DNA from: Pseudoflavonifractor_A sp022772585
GTDB taxonomy: Bacteria; Bacillota; Clostridia; Oscillospirales; Oscillospiraceae
Assembly: GCF_052065415.1 (NCBI RefSeq)
Contig: NZ_JBQHUB010000012.1
Span: forward strand, 1 to 64,000
Length of the DNA stretch: 64,000 bases
Reading direction: 5' to 3'
Below the pieces are notes generated by a model. The model worked only from the letters and a program-made list of their open reading frames with translations. It ran no database searches and had not been told where the DNA came from. Positions 23,157 through 29,955 of this stretch are shown here, piece by piece. The first letter of the stretch is position 1, and every line of letters starts with the position of its first letter. The position numbers were made by a program, and so were the translations under genes.

Positions 23157-25400
23157 ATGCCCAAAAAGAAGGCCCCGGACACCGGGGCGAAAAAAGTAAA
23201 CAACCCCAACGTCATGGGCCTGCGGGCCGAGGTGCTGGAGCAGCCCATTACCGAGACGCTGGAGCTCAACTACATGCCCTACGCCATGAGCGTCATCGTC
23301 TCCCGGGCCATCCCGGAGATCGACGGCTTCAAGCCCTCCCACCGCAAGCTCCTGTACACCATGTACCAGATGAAGCTGCTGGGGGGCGCTCGCACCAAGA
23401 GCGCCAACATCGTGGGCCAGACCATGAAGCTCAACCCCCACGGCGATGCGGCCATCTACGACACCATGGTCCGCCTCTCCCGGGGCTACGGCGCCCTGCT
23501 CCACCCCCTGGTGGACTCCAAGGGCAACTTCGGCAAGGTCTACTCCCGTGACATGGCCTGGGCCGCCAGCCGGTACACCGAGGCCCGGCTGGACCCCATC
23601 TGCGCCGAGCTCTTCCGGGACATCGACCAGGATGCGGTGGATTTTGTGGACAACTACGACGGCTCCATGAAGGAGCCCGCCCTGCTGCCCACCACCTTCC
23701 CCAACATCCTGGTCAGCGCCAACCAGGGCATCGCGGTGGGCATGGCCTCCAACCTGTGCGGCTTCAACCTGGCCGAGGTGTGCGACGCCGCCGTGGCCTA
23801 CCTGAAAAACCCCGGCGTGGACCTGCTGCCCATTTTGAAGGCCCCCGACTTCCCCACCGGCGGGCAGCTTCTCTACGACGAGACCGCCCTCCGGCAGATC
23901 TACTCCACCGGCCGGGGCTCGGTGCAGGTGCGGGCCAAGTGGCGCTACCTCAAGCCGGAAAACCTTATTGAGATCTATGAGATCCCCTATTCCACCACGG
24001 TGGAGGCCGTGATGGACAAGGTGGCCGAGCTGGTCAAGGCCGGCAAAGTCAAGGAGATCGCCGACATGCGGGATGAGACCGACCTGAACGGCCTCAAGCT
24101 CACCATCGACCTGAAGCGGGGGGCCGATCCGGACAAGCTGATGGCCCGTCTCTTCCGCTCCACCCCCCTGCAGGACGCCTATTCCTGCAACTTCAACATC
24201 CTGATCGGCGGCATGCCCCGGGTGATGGGGGTGGGCGAGATTCTGGAGGAGTGGACCGCCTGGCGTATGGACGGCGTCCGCCGCCGCACTTATTATGTGA
24301 TGAAGAAGAAGGAGGAGAAGCTCCATCTCCTCAAGGGCCTGAAAAAGATCCTGCTGGACATCGACCGGGCCATCAAAATCATCCGGGAGACCGAGGAGGA
24401 CGCCGAGGTCATCCCCAACCTGATGATCGGCTTCGGCATCGACCAGACCCAGGCCGAGTACGTGGCCGACATCAAGCTGCGCAACATCAATAAGGAGTAC
24501 ATCCTCAAGCGGGTGGAGGAGACCGCCTCCCTGGAGGAGGAGATCGCCGACCTGCGGGACCTGGTCTCCAGCCCCGCCCGGATCAAGAAGGTCATCACTA
24601 CCGAGCTCCAGGGCGTGAAGAAAAAGTACGCCGTCCCCCGCCGGACTGAGATCGTCTACGAGTTCCAGGCCGCCGCCGCGGCCGACCCGGAGGAGGATAT
24701 CCCCGACTATCCGGTGCATGTATTCCTCTCCCGGGAGGGATACTTGAAGAAGATCACCCCCCAGTCCCTGCGCATGAGCGGCGAGCAGAAATATAAGGAA
24801 GGGGACGGTCCCTTCCTCCAGTGGGAGTCCTCCAACCGGGACGAGCTGCTGGTCTTTACCGACCGCCAGCAGTGCTACAAGACCCGGCTCAGCGACTTTG
24901 GGGACACCAAGGCCAGCGTGCTGGGCGAGTATCTCCCCACCCGCCTGGGCATGGACCCGGGGGAGAACGCCGTGTGGGCCTGCGTCACCAGCGACTACAG
25001 CGGCCACCTGCTCTTCTTCTTTGAAAACGGCAAGGCCGCCCGGGTGGAGCTCTCGGCCTACCAGACCCAGACCCGCCGCAAGCGCCTCACCGGCGCCTAC
25101 AGCGACAAGTCCCCCCTGGCCGCCGCTCTCCACATCCGGGAGGATCTGGAGCTGGCCGCCATCTCCACCGAGGGACGGTGCGTGGTGTTCCACACCGCCG
25201 CCCTCTCCCCCAAGACCACCCGCTCCACCCAGGGCGTGGGCGTGATGACTCTCAAGCCCAGGTACCGTCTGGAGAAGGTGCTCCCCCTGTCTGAGACCTC
25301 CATTGTCAACGCGGCCCGCTACCGTGCCCGCAGCCTGCCCGTGGCCGGCATGCTCCTGAAGGAGGAGGACCGGGGTGAGGAGCAGATGAGCCTGTTGTAA
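23157..25400 (+). CDS. Type IIA DNA topoisomerase subunit A (GyrA/ParC-like, divergent)
   Basis: The DNA-cleaving subunit, 747 residues, partner of the gene at 19547. It begins with a Lys-rich tail, then the breakage-reunion domain: DGFKPSHRKLLYTMY (usually DGLKPVHRR), HGDAAIYDTMVRLSR, and the catalytic tyrosine Tyr140 in WAASRYTEARL. A long coiled-coil arm region lies around 370-470. The C-terminal beta-pinwheel repeats are reduced (VHVFLSREGYLKKI, LLVFTDRQQCYKTRLSDF, HLLFFFENGKAARVELSAY). A classic GyrA box (QRRGGKG) is not seen, which suggests decatenation or relaxation, not supercoiling. Confidence 0.92.
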   Translation: MPKKKAPDTGAKKVNNPNVMGLRAEVLEQPITETLELNYMPYAMSVIVSRAIPEIDGFKPSHRKLLYTMYQMKLLGGARTKSANIVGQTMKLNPHGDAAIYDTMVRLSRGYGALLHPLVDSKGNFGKVYSRDMAWAASRYTEARLDPICAELFRDIDQDAVDFVDNYDGSMKEPALLPTTFPNILVSANQGIAVGMASNLCGFNLAEVCDAAVAYLKNPGVDLLPILKAPDFPTGGQLLYDETALRQIYSTGRGSVQVRAKWRYLKPENLIEIYEIPYSTTVEAVMDKVAELVKAGKVKEIADMRDETDLNGLKLTIDLKRGADPDKLMARLFRSTPLQDAYSCNFNILIGGMPRVMGVGEILEEWTAWRMDGVRRRTYYVMKKKEEKLHLLKGLKKILLDIDRAIKIIRETEEDAEVIPNLMIGFGIDQTQAEYVADIKLRNINKEYILKRVEETASLEEEIADLRDLVSSPARIKKVITTELQGVKKKYAVPRRTEIVYEFQAAAAADPEEDIPDYPVHVFLSREGYLKKITPQSLRMSGEQKYKEGDGPFLQWESSNRDELLVFTDRQQCYKTRLSDFGDTKASVLGEYLPTRLGMDPGENAVWACVTSDYSGHLLFFFENGKAARVELSAYQTQTRRKRLTGAYSDKSPLAAALHIREDLELAAISTEGRCVVFHTAALSPKTTRSTQGVGVMTLKPRYRLEKVLPLSETSIVNAARYRARSLPVAGMLLKEEDRGEEQMSLL

Positions 25401-25405
25401 ACCAG

Positions 25406-25445
25406 TGCCCCGGAGCGGCCTGCGGTCCGTTCCGGGGCTTTTCCG
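25406..25445 (+). terminator. Terminator of the topoisomerase operon
   Basis: GCCCCGGAGCGG...CCGTTCCGGGGC stem followed by TTTT, 8 bases after the stop codon. Confidence 0.85.
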
Positions 25446-25469
25446 CCCCGCCCCACCCGGCCCCCTCGG

Positions 25470-25499
25470 TTGACACGGAGGCAAGGCGTGGCTTACAAT
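25470..25499 (+). promoter_or_regulatory. Promoter of the yitT-like operon
   Basis: TTGACA (25470-25475), 18-bp spacer, TACAAT (25494-25499). Confidence 0.8.
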
Positions 25500-25544
25500 A
25501 GAGAAAACGCCTGTACCCCATATGATTTGTGATGTGAGGTTTGT

Positions 25545-26414
25545 ATGAGCCGTCTTTTAAAAGAAAAAGCCCTCCCCTATCTGTGGATCACTCTGGCCTC
25601 GGTCATCTATGCCCTGGGCTTCTGCTGGTGCTATGAGCCCAACCAGATCGGCTTTGGCGGTATCACCGGCGTGGGCCAGATCATCAATCATTTTCTCCCT
25701 TGGGCCCCCATCGGCGTGGTGGTCATCCTGCTCAACATCCCCCTCTTTCTGCTGGGGTGGAAATTTATCGGCGGCCGCCTGCTGGTGACCTCGCTCTTCG
25801 CCATGGCGGTATCCTCCATTTTTATCGACCTGACCGCCGCTCTTTATACGTTCCCGCCGATGGACCCTCTGCTGGCCTGCATCTTCGGCGGCGTGCTCAT
25901 GGGGGTCTCTCTGGGCATTGTCTTTCTTCAGGGGGCCACCACCGGCGGTACCGACCTGATCGCCCGGCTCCTCAAGCTCAAGCTGGCCTGGCTGCCCATG
26001 GGCAAGCTGCTTCTGGTCATTGACCTGGTGGTCATTGTGGCGGTGGCCGCCGCCTTCCACGACCTGTCCAGCGCTCTCTACGGCCTGGTGGCACTGTATA
26101 TCTCCACCATCGTCATGGACAGCGTGCTCTACGGCCTGGACAACGCCAAAGTGGCCTATATCATCAGCTCCAGGCCGGACGAGATCTCCCACGCCATCTT
26201 TCAGGAGCTGGACCGGGGCGTCACGGTGCTCCACGGCGAGGGAGCCTGGTCGGGAGAGGCCAAGCGTGTGCTGCTGTGCGCCTTCAAACAGCGGCAGATC
26301 GTGCCACTCAAGCGCATGGTGAAGGAGATCGACCCCGCCGCCTTTCTCATCGTATGCGAGGCCCATGAGGTCCTGGGCGACGGGTTCCGGGAGTATAAGC
26401 AAAACGACCTTTAA
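25545..26414 (+). CDS. YitT family membrane protein (DUF161 + DUF2179)
   Basis: 289 residues. Five to six transmembrane helices (about residues 10-195) contain the family motifs FGGITGVGQIINH and FLQGATTGGTDLIARLL. A cytoplasmic DUF2179 domain (about 205-285) follows: AYIISSRPDEISHAIFQELDRGVTVLHGEGAW, a standard length-keeping match. Family members are membrane proteins of unknown or debated transport role. It starts the three-gene run YitT-LUD-lipoprotein, all on plus with gaps of 16 and 36 bases. Confidence 0.9.
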   Translation: MSRLLKEKALPYLWITLASVIYALGFCWCYEPNQIGFGGITGVGQIINHFLPWAPIGVVVILLNIPLFLLGWKFIGGRLLVTSLFAMAVSSIFIDLTAALYTFPPMDPLLACIFGGVLMGVSLGIVFLQGATTGGTDLIARLLKLKLAWLPMGKLLLVIDLVVIVAVAAAFHDLSSALYGLVALYISTIVMDSVLYGLDNAKVAYIISSRPDEISHAIFQELDRGVTVLHGEGAWSGEAKRVLLCAFKQRQIVPLKRMVKEIDPAAFLIVCEAHEVLGDGFREYKQNDL

Positions 26415-26430
26415 TTAAGGAGGAAGCGCC

Positions 26431-27021
26431 ATGGCAGACATTAACAAGCTGCGTAAAAATCTGGAAAAGAACGGCTTCCATACGGTGTATTTCGACAGCG
26501 CCCGGGAGGCCGCCGACTACCTGGACGGCAAGCTGGACGGCCGCACCATCGGCATGGGCGGTTCCGTGACCATCCAAGAGCTGGGCCTGATGGAGCGGCT
26601 CTCCGGCCATAATACCTTCTATTCCCACTGGAGCGGCGGCACATTGGACCAGGCCGCCGGCGCGGAGGTCTACCTCTGCTCGGTCAACGGCGCGGCCGAG
26701 ACCGGCGAGCTCATCAACATCGACGGCACCGGCAACCGGGTGGCCGCCACCCTGTATGGCCATAAAGAGCTCTATCTGGTCATCGGCGTCAACAAGATCG
26801 CCCCCGATTACGACCAGGCCCTGTGGCGCTCCCGCAACATCGCCGCCCCCAAAAACGCCAAACGGCTCAACCGAAAGACCCCCTGCGCCGTCAACGCCGA
26901 CCGCTGCTACGACTGCGACAGTCCCGAGCGGATCTGCCGCGGCCTTACCGTGCTGTGGCGTCGTCCCAATGGCATCCCATATGCCGAGGTCGTTATCGTA
27001 GGCGAGGATCTGGGCCTGTAG
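26431..27021 (+). CDS. LUD-domain protein (lactate utilisation C/YkgG-like)
   Basis: A 196-residue single LUD domain. It has the motif GRTIGMGGSVTIQELGLMERL in the first half and NGAAETGELINIDGTGNRVAATLYGHKELYLVIGVNKI in the second, the substrate- and nucleotide-like pocket of this fold. Four cysteines near the end (CAVNADRCYDCDSPERIC) could bind metal. Solitary LUD proteins are common in Clostridia and their reaction is unclear; the LutABC partners for lactate oxidation are absent here. AGGAGG precedes the ATG. Confidence 0.85.
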   Translation: MADINKLRKNLEKNGFHTVYFDSAREAADYLDGKLDGRTIGMGGSVTIQELGLMERLSGHNTFYSHWSGGTLDQAAGAEVYLCSVNGAAETGELINIDGTGNRVAATLYGHKELYLVIGVNKIAPDYDQALWRSRNIAAPKNAKRLNRKTPCAVNADRCYDCDSPERICRGLTVLWRRPNGIPYAEVVIVGEDLGL

Positions 27022-27057
27022 GCCCCTGTACACCCCCTTCAGAAAGGAGGGCCGCCC

Positions 27058-28155
27058 ATGCCCGGAAAGGGAAAGCTTACATCTCTGCTGCTGGCGGGCA
27101 CTGTGCTGCTCAGCGGCTGCTCTTCCATGCTGGAACGCAGCTACATGGTGGTCACCGCCCACCCCGAGCACCCGGCGGCCGCCGACAACTCCAACGTGCT
27201 CAAGGCCGAGACCTATCAGGATCTGGTCAACGACGTGCTCTACTTCGTCAATCAGGGGGTGGAGCACGGCGCCATCCGCCTGACCAACTACCCCAGGGAC
27301 GTGGAGGCAGACCTGAACAGCGCCTGCCTGGAGGTGGCCCGGGACGCCCCTGTCGGTGCCTACGCCGTGGATTTCATCGAGCATGACTGCACCCGTGTGG
27401 TGCAGTATTACGAGGCCAATATCCATATCACCTACCGCCGCACCCTGGAACAGATCCAGAGCATCAAGACGGTCACCGGCAGCAGCGCCGTCCGCCGGGT
27501 CCTGCAGGAAAAGCTGACCCGCTTTGCGCCGGAGGCCGTGCTCCAGGTATCCTATTTTACCGAGGATGAGGACTATATCTCCGCCCTGATCCGACAGGCC
27601 TACTATGACACGCCCGCTGCCGCCCTGGGCATGCCGGAGTACACCATCTCCCTCTACCCCGACCGGGGACGGGAGCGTATCGTGGAGATCCTGCTTACCT
27701 ACCCTGCCCCGGCGGAGGAGCTGCGCCGTATGAGCCAGCTGCTTCTCCAGCAGGCCGACCAGCTCTCTGCCTCCCTCTTGGGCCAGGCCGGCCCTGAAGC
27801 CCTCCAGGAGATCTTTGACCTGCTCCGCCAGCGGGTCAGCCCCGCCCCCGCCGGTGAGGGTCCCACTGCCTACGCCGCGCTACTGGAGAACCGGGCCGAC
27901 AGCGAGGGCGTAGCCCTGGCCTTCCAGCTGCTCTGTCAGACCGCCGGGCTGGACAGCACGGTGGTCCGGGGATTCCGGGACGGCCGCGCCCATTTCTGGA
28001 ATGTCTGCGCCCTTCCCTCCGGCCAGCACCGGCACGTGGATGCCTCCGCCGCCGACGGATTTCTTCTGACCGACAGTGACGCCGAGGCCATGGGATATGT
28101 CTGGGACCGGGATGAGATCCCCGTCTGTTCGGACAGTGGCAAAGAAGCCGGCTGA
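27058..28155 (+). CDS. Lipoprotein with transglutaminase-like C-terminal domain lacking the catalytic Cys
   Basis: 365 residues. The N-terminus is a lipoprotein signal with lipobox LLSGC (Cys at about residue 21), so it is membrane-anchored outside the cell. Residues 40-270 have no match I recognise; two repeated halves rich in long helices are visible. The C-terminal 90 residues resemble a transglutaminase/protease-like domain: AYAALLENRADSEGVALAFQLL, then HFWNVCAL and HRHVDAS, which supply the His and Asp of the triad. The usual nucleophile position (xCEGxA) is Ser here (DSEGVA), so thiol chemistry is lost. It probably binds substrate or uses another mechanism. AAAGGAGG precedes the start. 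Confidence 0.75.
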   Translation: MPGKGKLTSLLLAGTVLLSGCSSMLERSYMVVTAHPEHPAAADNSNVLKAETYQDLVNDVLYFVNQGVEHGAIRLTNYPRDVEADLNSACLEVARDAPVGAYAVDFIEHDCTRVVQYYEANIHITYRRTLEQIQSIKTVTGSSAVRRVLQEKLTRFAPEAVLQVSYFTEDEDYISALIRQAYYDTPAAALGMPEYTISLYPDRGRERIVEILLTYPAPAEELRRMSQLLLQQADQLSASLLGQAGPEALQEIFDLLRQRVSPAPAGEGPTAYAALLENRADSEGVALAFQLLCQTAGLDSTVVRGFRDGRAHFWNVCALPSGQHRHVDASAADGFLLTDSDAEAMGYVWDRDEIPVCSDSGKEAG

Positions 28156-28233
28156 CCGTACACATCCGGCACAGTACGCGGGGAGGCGCTCCCACGCCTC
28201 TCCGCGTTTTTTGCATAATTCGTAAAATCCCTC

Positions 28234-28262
28234 TTGACATCTCGTCCTTCTGCCGCTATAAT
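28234..28262 (+). promoter_or_regulatory. Consensus promoter of tRNA-Gly copy 1
   Basis: TTGACA (28234-28239), exactly 17 bp, TATAAT (28257-28262): a perfect SigmaA consensus. Confidence 0.92.
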
Positions 28263-28276
28263 ATCATTCGTCGCTT

Positions 28277-28352
28277 GCAGGTGTAGCTCATCTGGTAGAG
28301 CGCCACCTTGCCAAGGTGGAGGTAGCGAGTTCGAGCCTCGTCACCTGCTCCA
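28277..28352 (+). tRNA. tRNA-Gly(GCC), copy 1
   Basis: A complete 76-base cloverleaf. The acceptor arms are GCAGGTG/CACCTGC, the anticodon loop TTGCCAA gives anticodon GCC, the T-arm is AGTTCGAGCCT, the discriminator is T and CCA is encoded. Identical to copy 2. Confidence 0.97.
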
Positions 28353-28363
28353 GTTCGGAATAA

Positions 28364-28397
28364 GCCCTGAGGTAAAAACCTCAGGGCTTTTCCTTTT
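28364..28397 (+). terminator. Terminator of tRNA-Gly copy 1
   Basis: A 10-bp stem GCCCTGAGGT (28364-28373) pairs with 28378-28387, then TTTTCCTTTT. Confidence 0.9.
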
Positions 28398-28519
28398 GCA
28401 AACGGGGTTTTATTGCTTCCAAACCGGACCCGCTGCGCCGGGCTTCGATCCGGCCCGGGCGCGGACCCGAAAGCGGATCCAGCAGAGGGACGCAGGTACC
28501 GTATCGCCGTATTTTCCTC

Positions 28520-28548
28520 TTGACAAGCGGTTCCTTTTTTCATATAAT
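28520..28548 (+). promoter_or_regulatory. Consensus promoter of tRNA-Gly copy 2
   Basis: TTGACA (28520-28525), 17 bp, TATAAT (28543-28548). The spacer sequence differs from copy 1 while both hexamers are kept. Confidence 0.92.
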
Positions 28549-28561
28549 ATCTATGTTGCTT

Positions 28562-28637
28562 GCAGGTGTAGCTCATCTGGTAGAGCGCCACCTTGCCAAG
28601 GTGGAGGTAGCGAGTTCGAGCCTCGTCACCTGCTCCA
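28562..28637 (+). tRNA. tRNA-Gly(GCC), copy 2
   Basis: Identical in all 76 bases to the copy at 28277-28352, including anticodon GCC and encoded CCA. It has its own consensus promoter and its own terminator, so it is an independent unit arising from a duplication of about 285 bp. Confidence 0.97.
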
Positions 28638-28648
28638 GCTCGGAATAG

Positions 28649-28681
28649 GCCCTGAGGTAAAAAGCCTCAGGGCTTTTCCTT
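28649..28681 (+). terminator. Terminator of tRNA-Gly copy 2
   Basis: Stem GCCCTGAGG/CCTCAGGGC (28649-28657 with 28665-28673) and a T-rich tail. It is the diverged twin of the copy 1 terminator. Confidence 0.9.
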
Positions 28682-28725
28682 TTGCGGGCGGGCTTTTTCC
28701 CGTTTTCAGACCGGACCCGCCGTTT

Positions 28726-28748
28726 TGCCGCCCCAGGGGCGGTTTTTT
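28726..28748 (+). terminator. Short terminator-like hairpin before the XRE gene
   Basis: CCGCCCC/GGGGCGG stem followed by TTTTTT. It may back up the tRNA terminator. Confidence 0.6.
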
Positions 28749-28793
28749 GCTATGCCGGGCCCGCGCCCGCCAAACTTCAAGGAGGTTTTTTCC

Positions 28794-29234
28794 ATGGTAA
28801 CACTGGCACAGCGCATCGAATCCCTCCGTACCGAGGCCAATCTGAGCCGTCCCGCCCTCTCCCTGTCCCTGGGCTTCCCCAAGGGCGCCATTGAAAAATT
28901 TGAGACCGGCCGGGCCACCCCCACCAAGGAACAGCAGGAGAAGATCGCCGCTCACTTCGGCGTCTCCCTCTTCTATCTCCGGGGCGAGAGCAGCGACCGC
29001 ACCCGCCAGGAGGACTGGATGGACGCCGTACCCGCCGACGACGGCGAGTATGTACCCATCCCCGCGCCCAAGCCCAAGCGCCCCAAGCCCTCCGCCGAGC
29101 CTCAGCAGGGGGCCATGCTGGACTCTCTGCTGGCCAGCAAAGCCGTACAGGAGCTGCTGCGCAAAACGGTTCTGGACACCCTTCGCTCCCCCGAGGGCCA
29201 GGAACTCATCCGCAAGGCCATGCAGAAAAAGTGA
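28794..29234 (+). CDS. XRE-family helix-turn-helix regulator
   Basis: 146 residues. The N-terminal domain (about 3-65) is a lambda-repressor/XRE helix-turn-helix (LAQRIESLRTEANLSRPALSLSLGFPKGAIEKFETGRATPTKEQQEKIAAHFGVSLFYLRG pattern). A Pro/Lys-rich linker (PIPAPKPKRPKP) and a short helical tail that may serve in dimerisation follow. The ATG at 28794 is fixed by GGAGG 9 bases upstream; an in-frame ATG at 28725 overlaps a terminator hairpin. Targets unknown; it stands alone between the tRNAs and a convergent gene. Confidence 0.85.
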   Translation: MVTLAQRIESLRTEANLSRPALSLSLGFPKGAIEKFETGRATPTKEQQEKIAAHFGVSLFYLRGESSDRTRQEDWMDAVPADDGEYVPIPAPKPKRPKPSAEPQQGAMLDSLLASKAVQELLRKTVLDTLRSPEGQELIRKAMQKK

Positions 29235-29248
29235 CGCGCCGTCAAAAA

Positions 29249-29279
29249 GACCCCGCTCGCGTGAGCGGGGCCTTTTCCT
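29249..29279 (+). terminator. Terminator of the XRE gene
   Basis: GCCCCGCTC-type stem (CCCCGCTC/GAGCGGGG) followed by CCTTTTCC. It lies between convergent genes. Confidence 0.8.
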
Positions 29280-29281
29280 GT

Positions 29282-29785
29282 TTAAAACTTGTTCAGGGGA
29301 ATGGAGCCGTCGTCCTTTGCCTTTTCGATGGCCCGGATGACCACATCGTAGCCGTAATCCGCATCCACCTGGATGTGGACCCGGTCGCCCACCTTCTTTC
29401 CCAGCACCGCCTTCCCCACCGGGGACTCCCGGCTGATGAGCCCGTGAAGGGCGTCCTGCCGCATGGTGGTGACGATCTGATAGGTCTCGGTCTCATCGTC
29501 CTCCTCCACATACACGGTGACCCGGTCGTAGAGCCCCACCGCGTCCTCCGCCGCCTGGTCCGAGATGACCACCGCCGTGCGGATCATGTTCTCCAGGTAG
29601 CGGATGCGGCTCTCGTTCTTGTTTTTTTCCTGCTTGGCCGCCTTGTATTCAAAATTCTCGCTCAGGTCGCCGAAGGCCCGGGCCTCCTTCACTGCCTCCA
29701 GCAGCTGGGGGCGCAGCTGGATGCGGCGGTAGTCCAGCTCCTCCCGCATGAGCTGCAGGTCCTTTTGGGTCAGTTCGTTGTGCAT
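29282..29785 (-). CDS. GreA/GreB-family transcription elongation factor
   Basis: 167 residues. The N-terminal coiled coil (about 1-75) carries FGDLSENFEYKAAKQEKNKNESRI, matching the GreA tip region with its acidic pair that reaches the polymerase active site to stimulate cleavage of stalled RNA. The C-terminal FKBP-like domain includes ISRESPVGKAVLGKKVGDRV, the standard end motif. An AAGGAG 8 bases upstream fixes the start. Housekeeping greA is usually about 158 residues with GDLSENAEY, so this may be a paralogue; I leave the gene symbol open. Confidence 0.88.
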   Translation of the reverse strand: MHNELTQKDLQLMREELDYRRIQLRPQLLEAVKEARAFGDLSENFEYKAAKQEKNKNESRIRYLENMIRTAVVISDQAAEDAVGLYDRVTVYVEEDDETETYQIVTTMRQDALHGLISRESPVGKAVLGKKVGDRVHIQVDADYGYDVVIRAIEKAKDDGSIPLNKF

Positions 29786-29801
29786 GTCGGTATCTCCTTT
29801 T

Positions 29802-29882
29802 CGCCCGGCCGGGCGCTATTCATCGTTCCGGGGCACGGCGCGTATCACGCGCCTTCTAAGGAGCATTTGCTCCTTTTGAACT
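29802..29882 (-). repeat. Three tandem hairpins in the 5' leader of the GreA-like gene
   Basis: Perfect or near-perfect stems lie back to back: CGCCCGGCCGGGCG (about 29803-29816), GGCGCGT/ACGCGCC (about 29836-29852) and AAGGAGC/GCTCCTT (about 29859-29876). They fill the leader between the promoter and the ribosome binding site. They may stabilise the message. Confidence 0.55.
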
Positions 29883-29888
29883 TCTTTG

Positions 29889-29917
29889 ATTATAGCACGA
29901 TTGCCCCGCCGGGTCAA
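29889..29917 (-). promoter_or_regulatory. Promoter of the GreA-like gene
   Basis: Read on minus: TTGACC (29912-29917), 17 bp, TATAAT (29889-29894). The -35 overlaps the T-tract of the ptsI terminator. Confidence 0.85.
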
Positions 29918-29954
29918 AAAGAGGTCCGCTTCCTGTGGGAAGCGGACCTCTTTT
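29917..29954 (-). terminator. Terminator after enzyme I gene
   Basis: A 17-bp perfect stem AAAAGAGGTCCGCTTCC (29917-29933) pairs with 29938-29954 around a 4-base loop. It begins one base after the ptsI stop codon. Confidence 0.92.
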
Positions 29955-29955
29955 C

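Noticed and set aside
21408..25484. A 1358-codon open frame on minus
   Set aside because: It lies opposite the topoisomerase operon and its translation is repetitive Gly/Leu/His/Val. The sense-strand genes have recognised domains and ribosome sites.
28265..28640. Two identical repeats as a possible CRISPR or attachment-site pair
   Set aside because: The identical segments are complete tRNA-Gly genes with their own promoters and terminators. There is no repeat-spacer series, and the DNA between is too short for an element.
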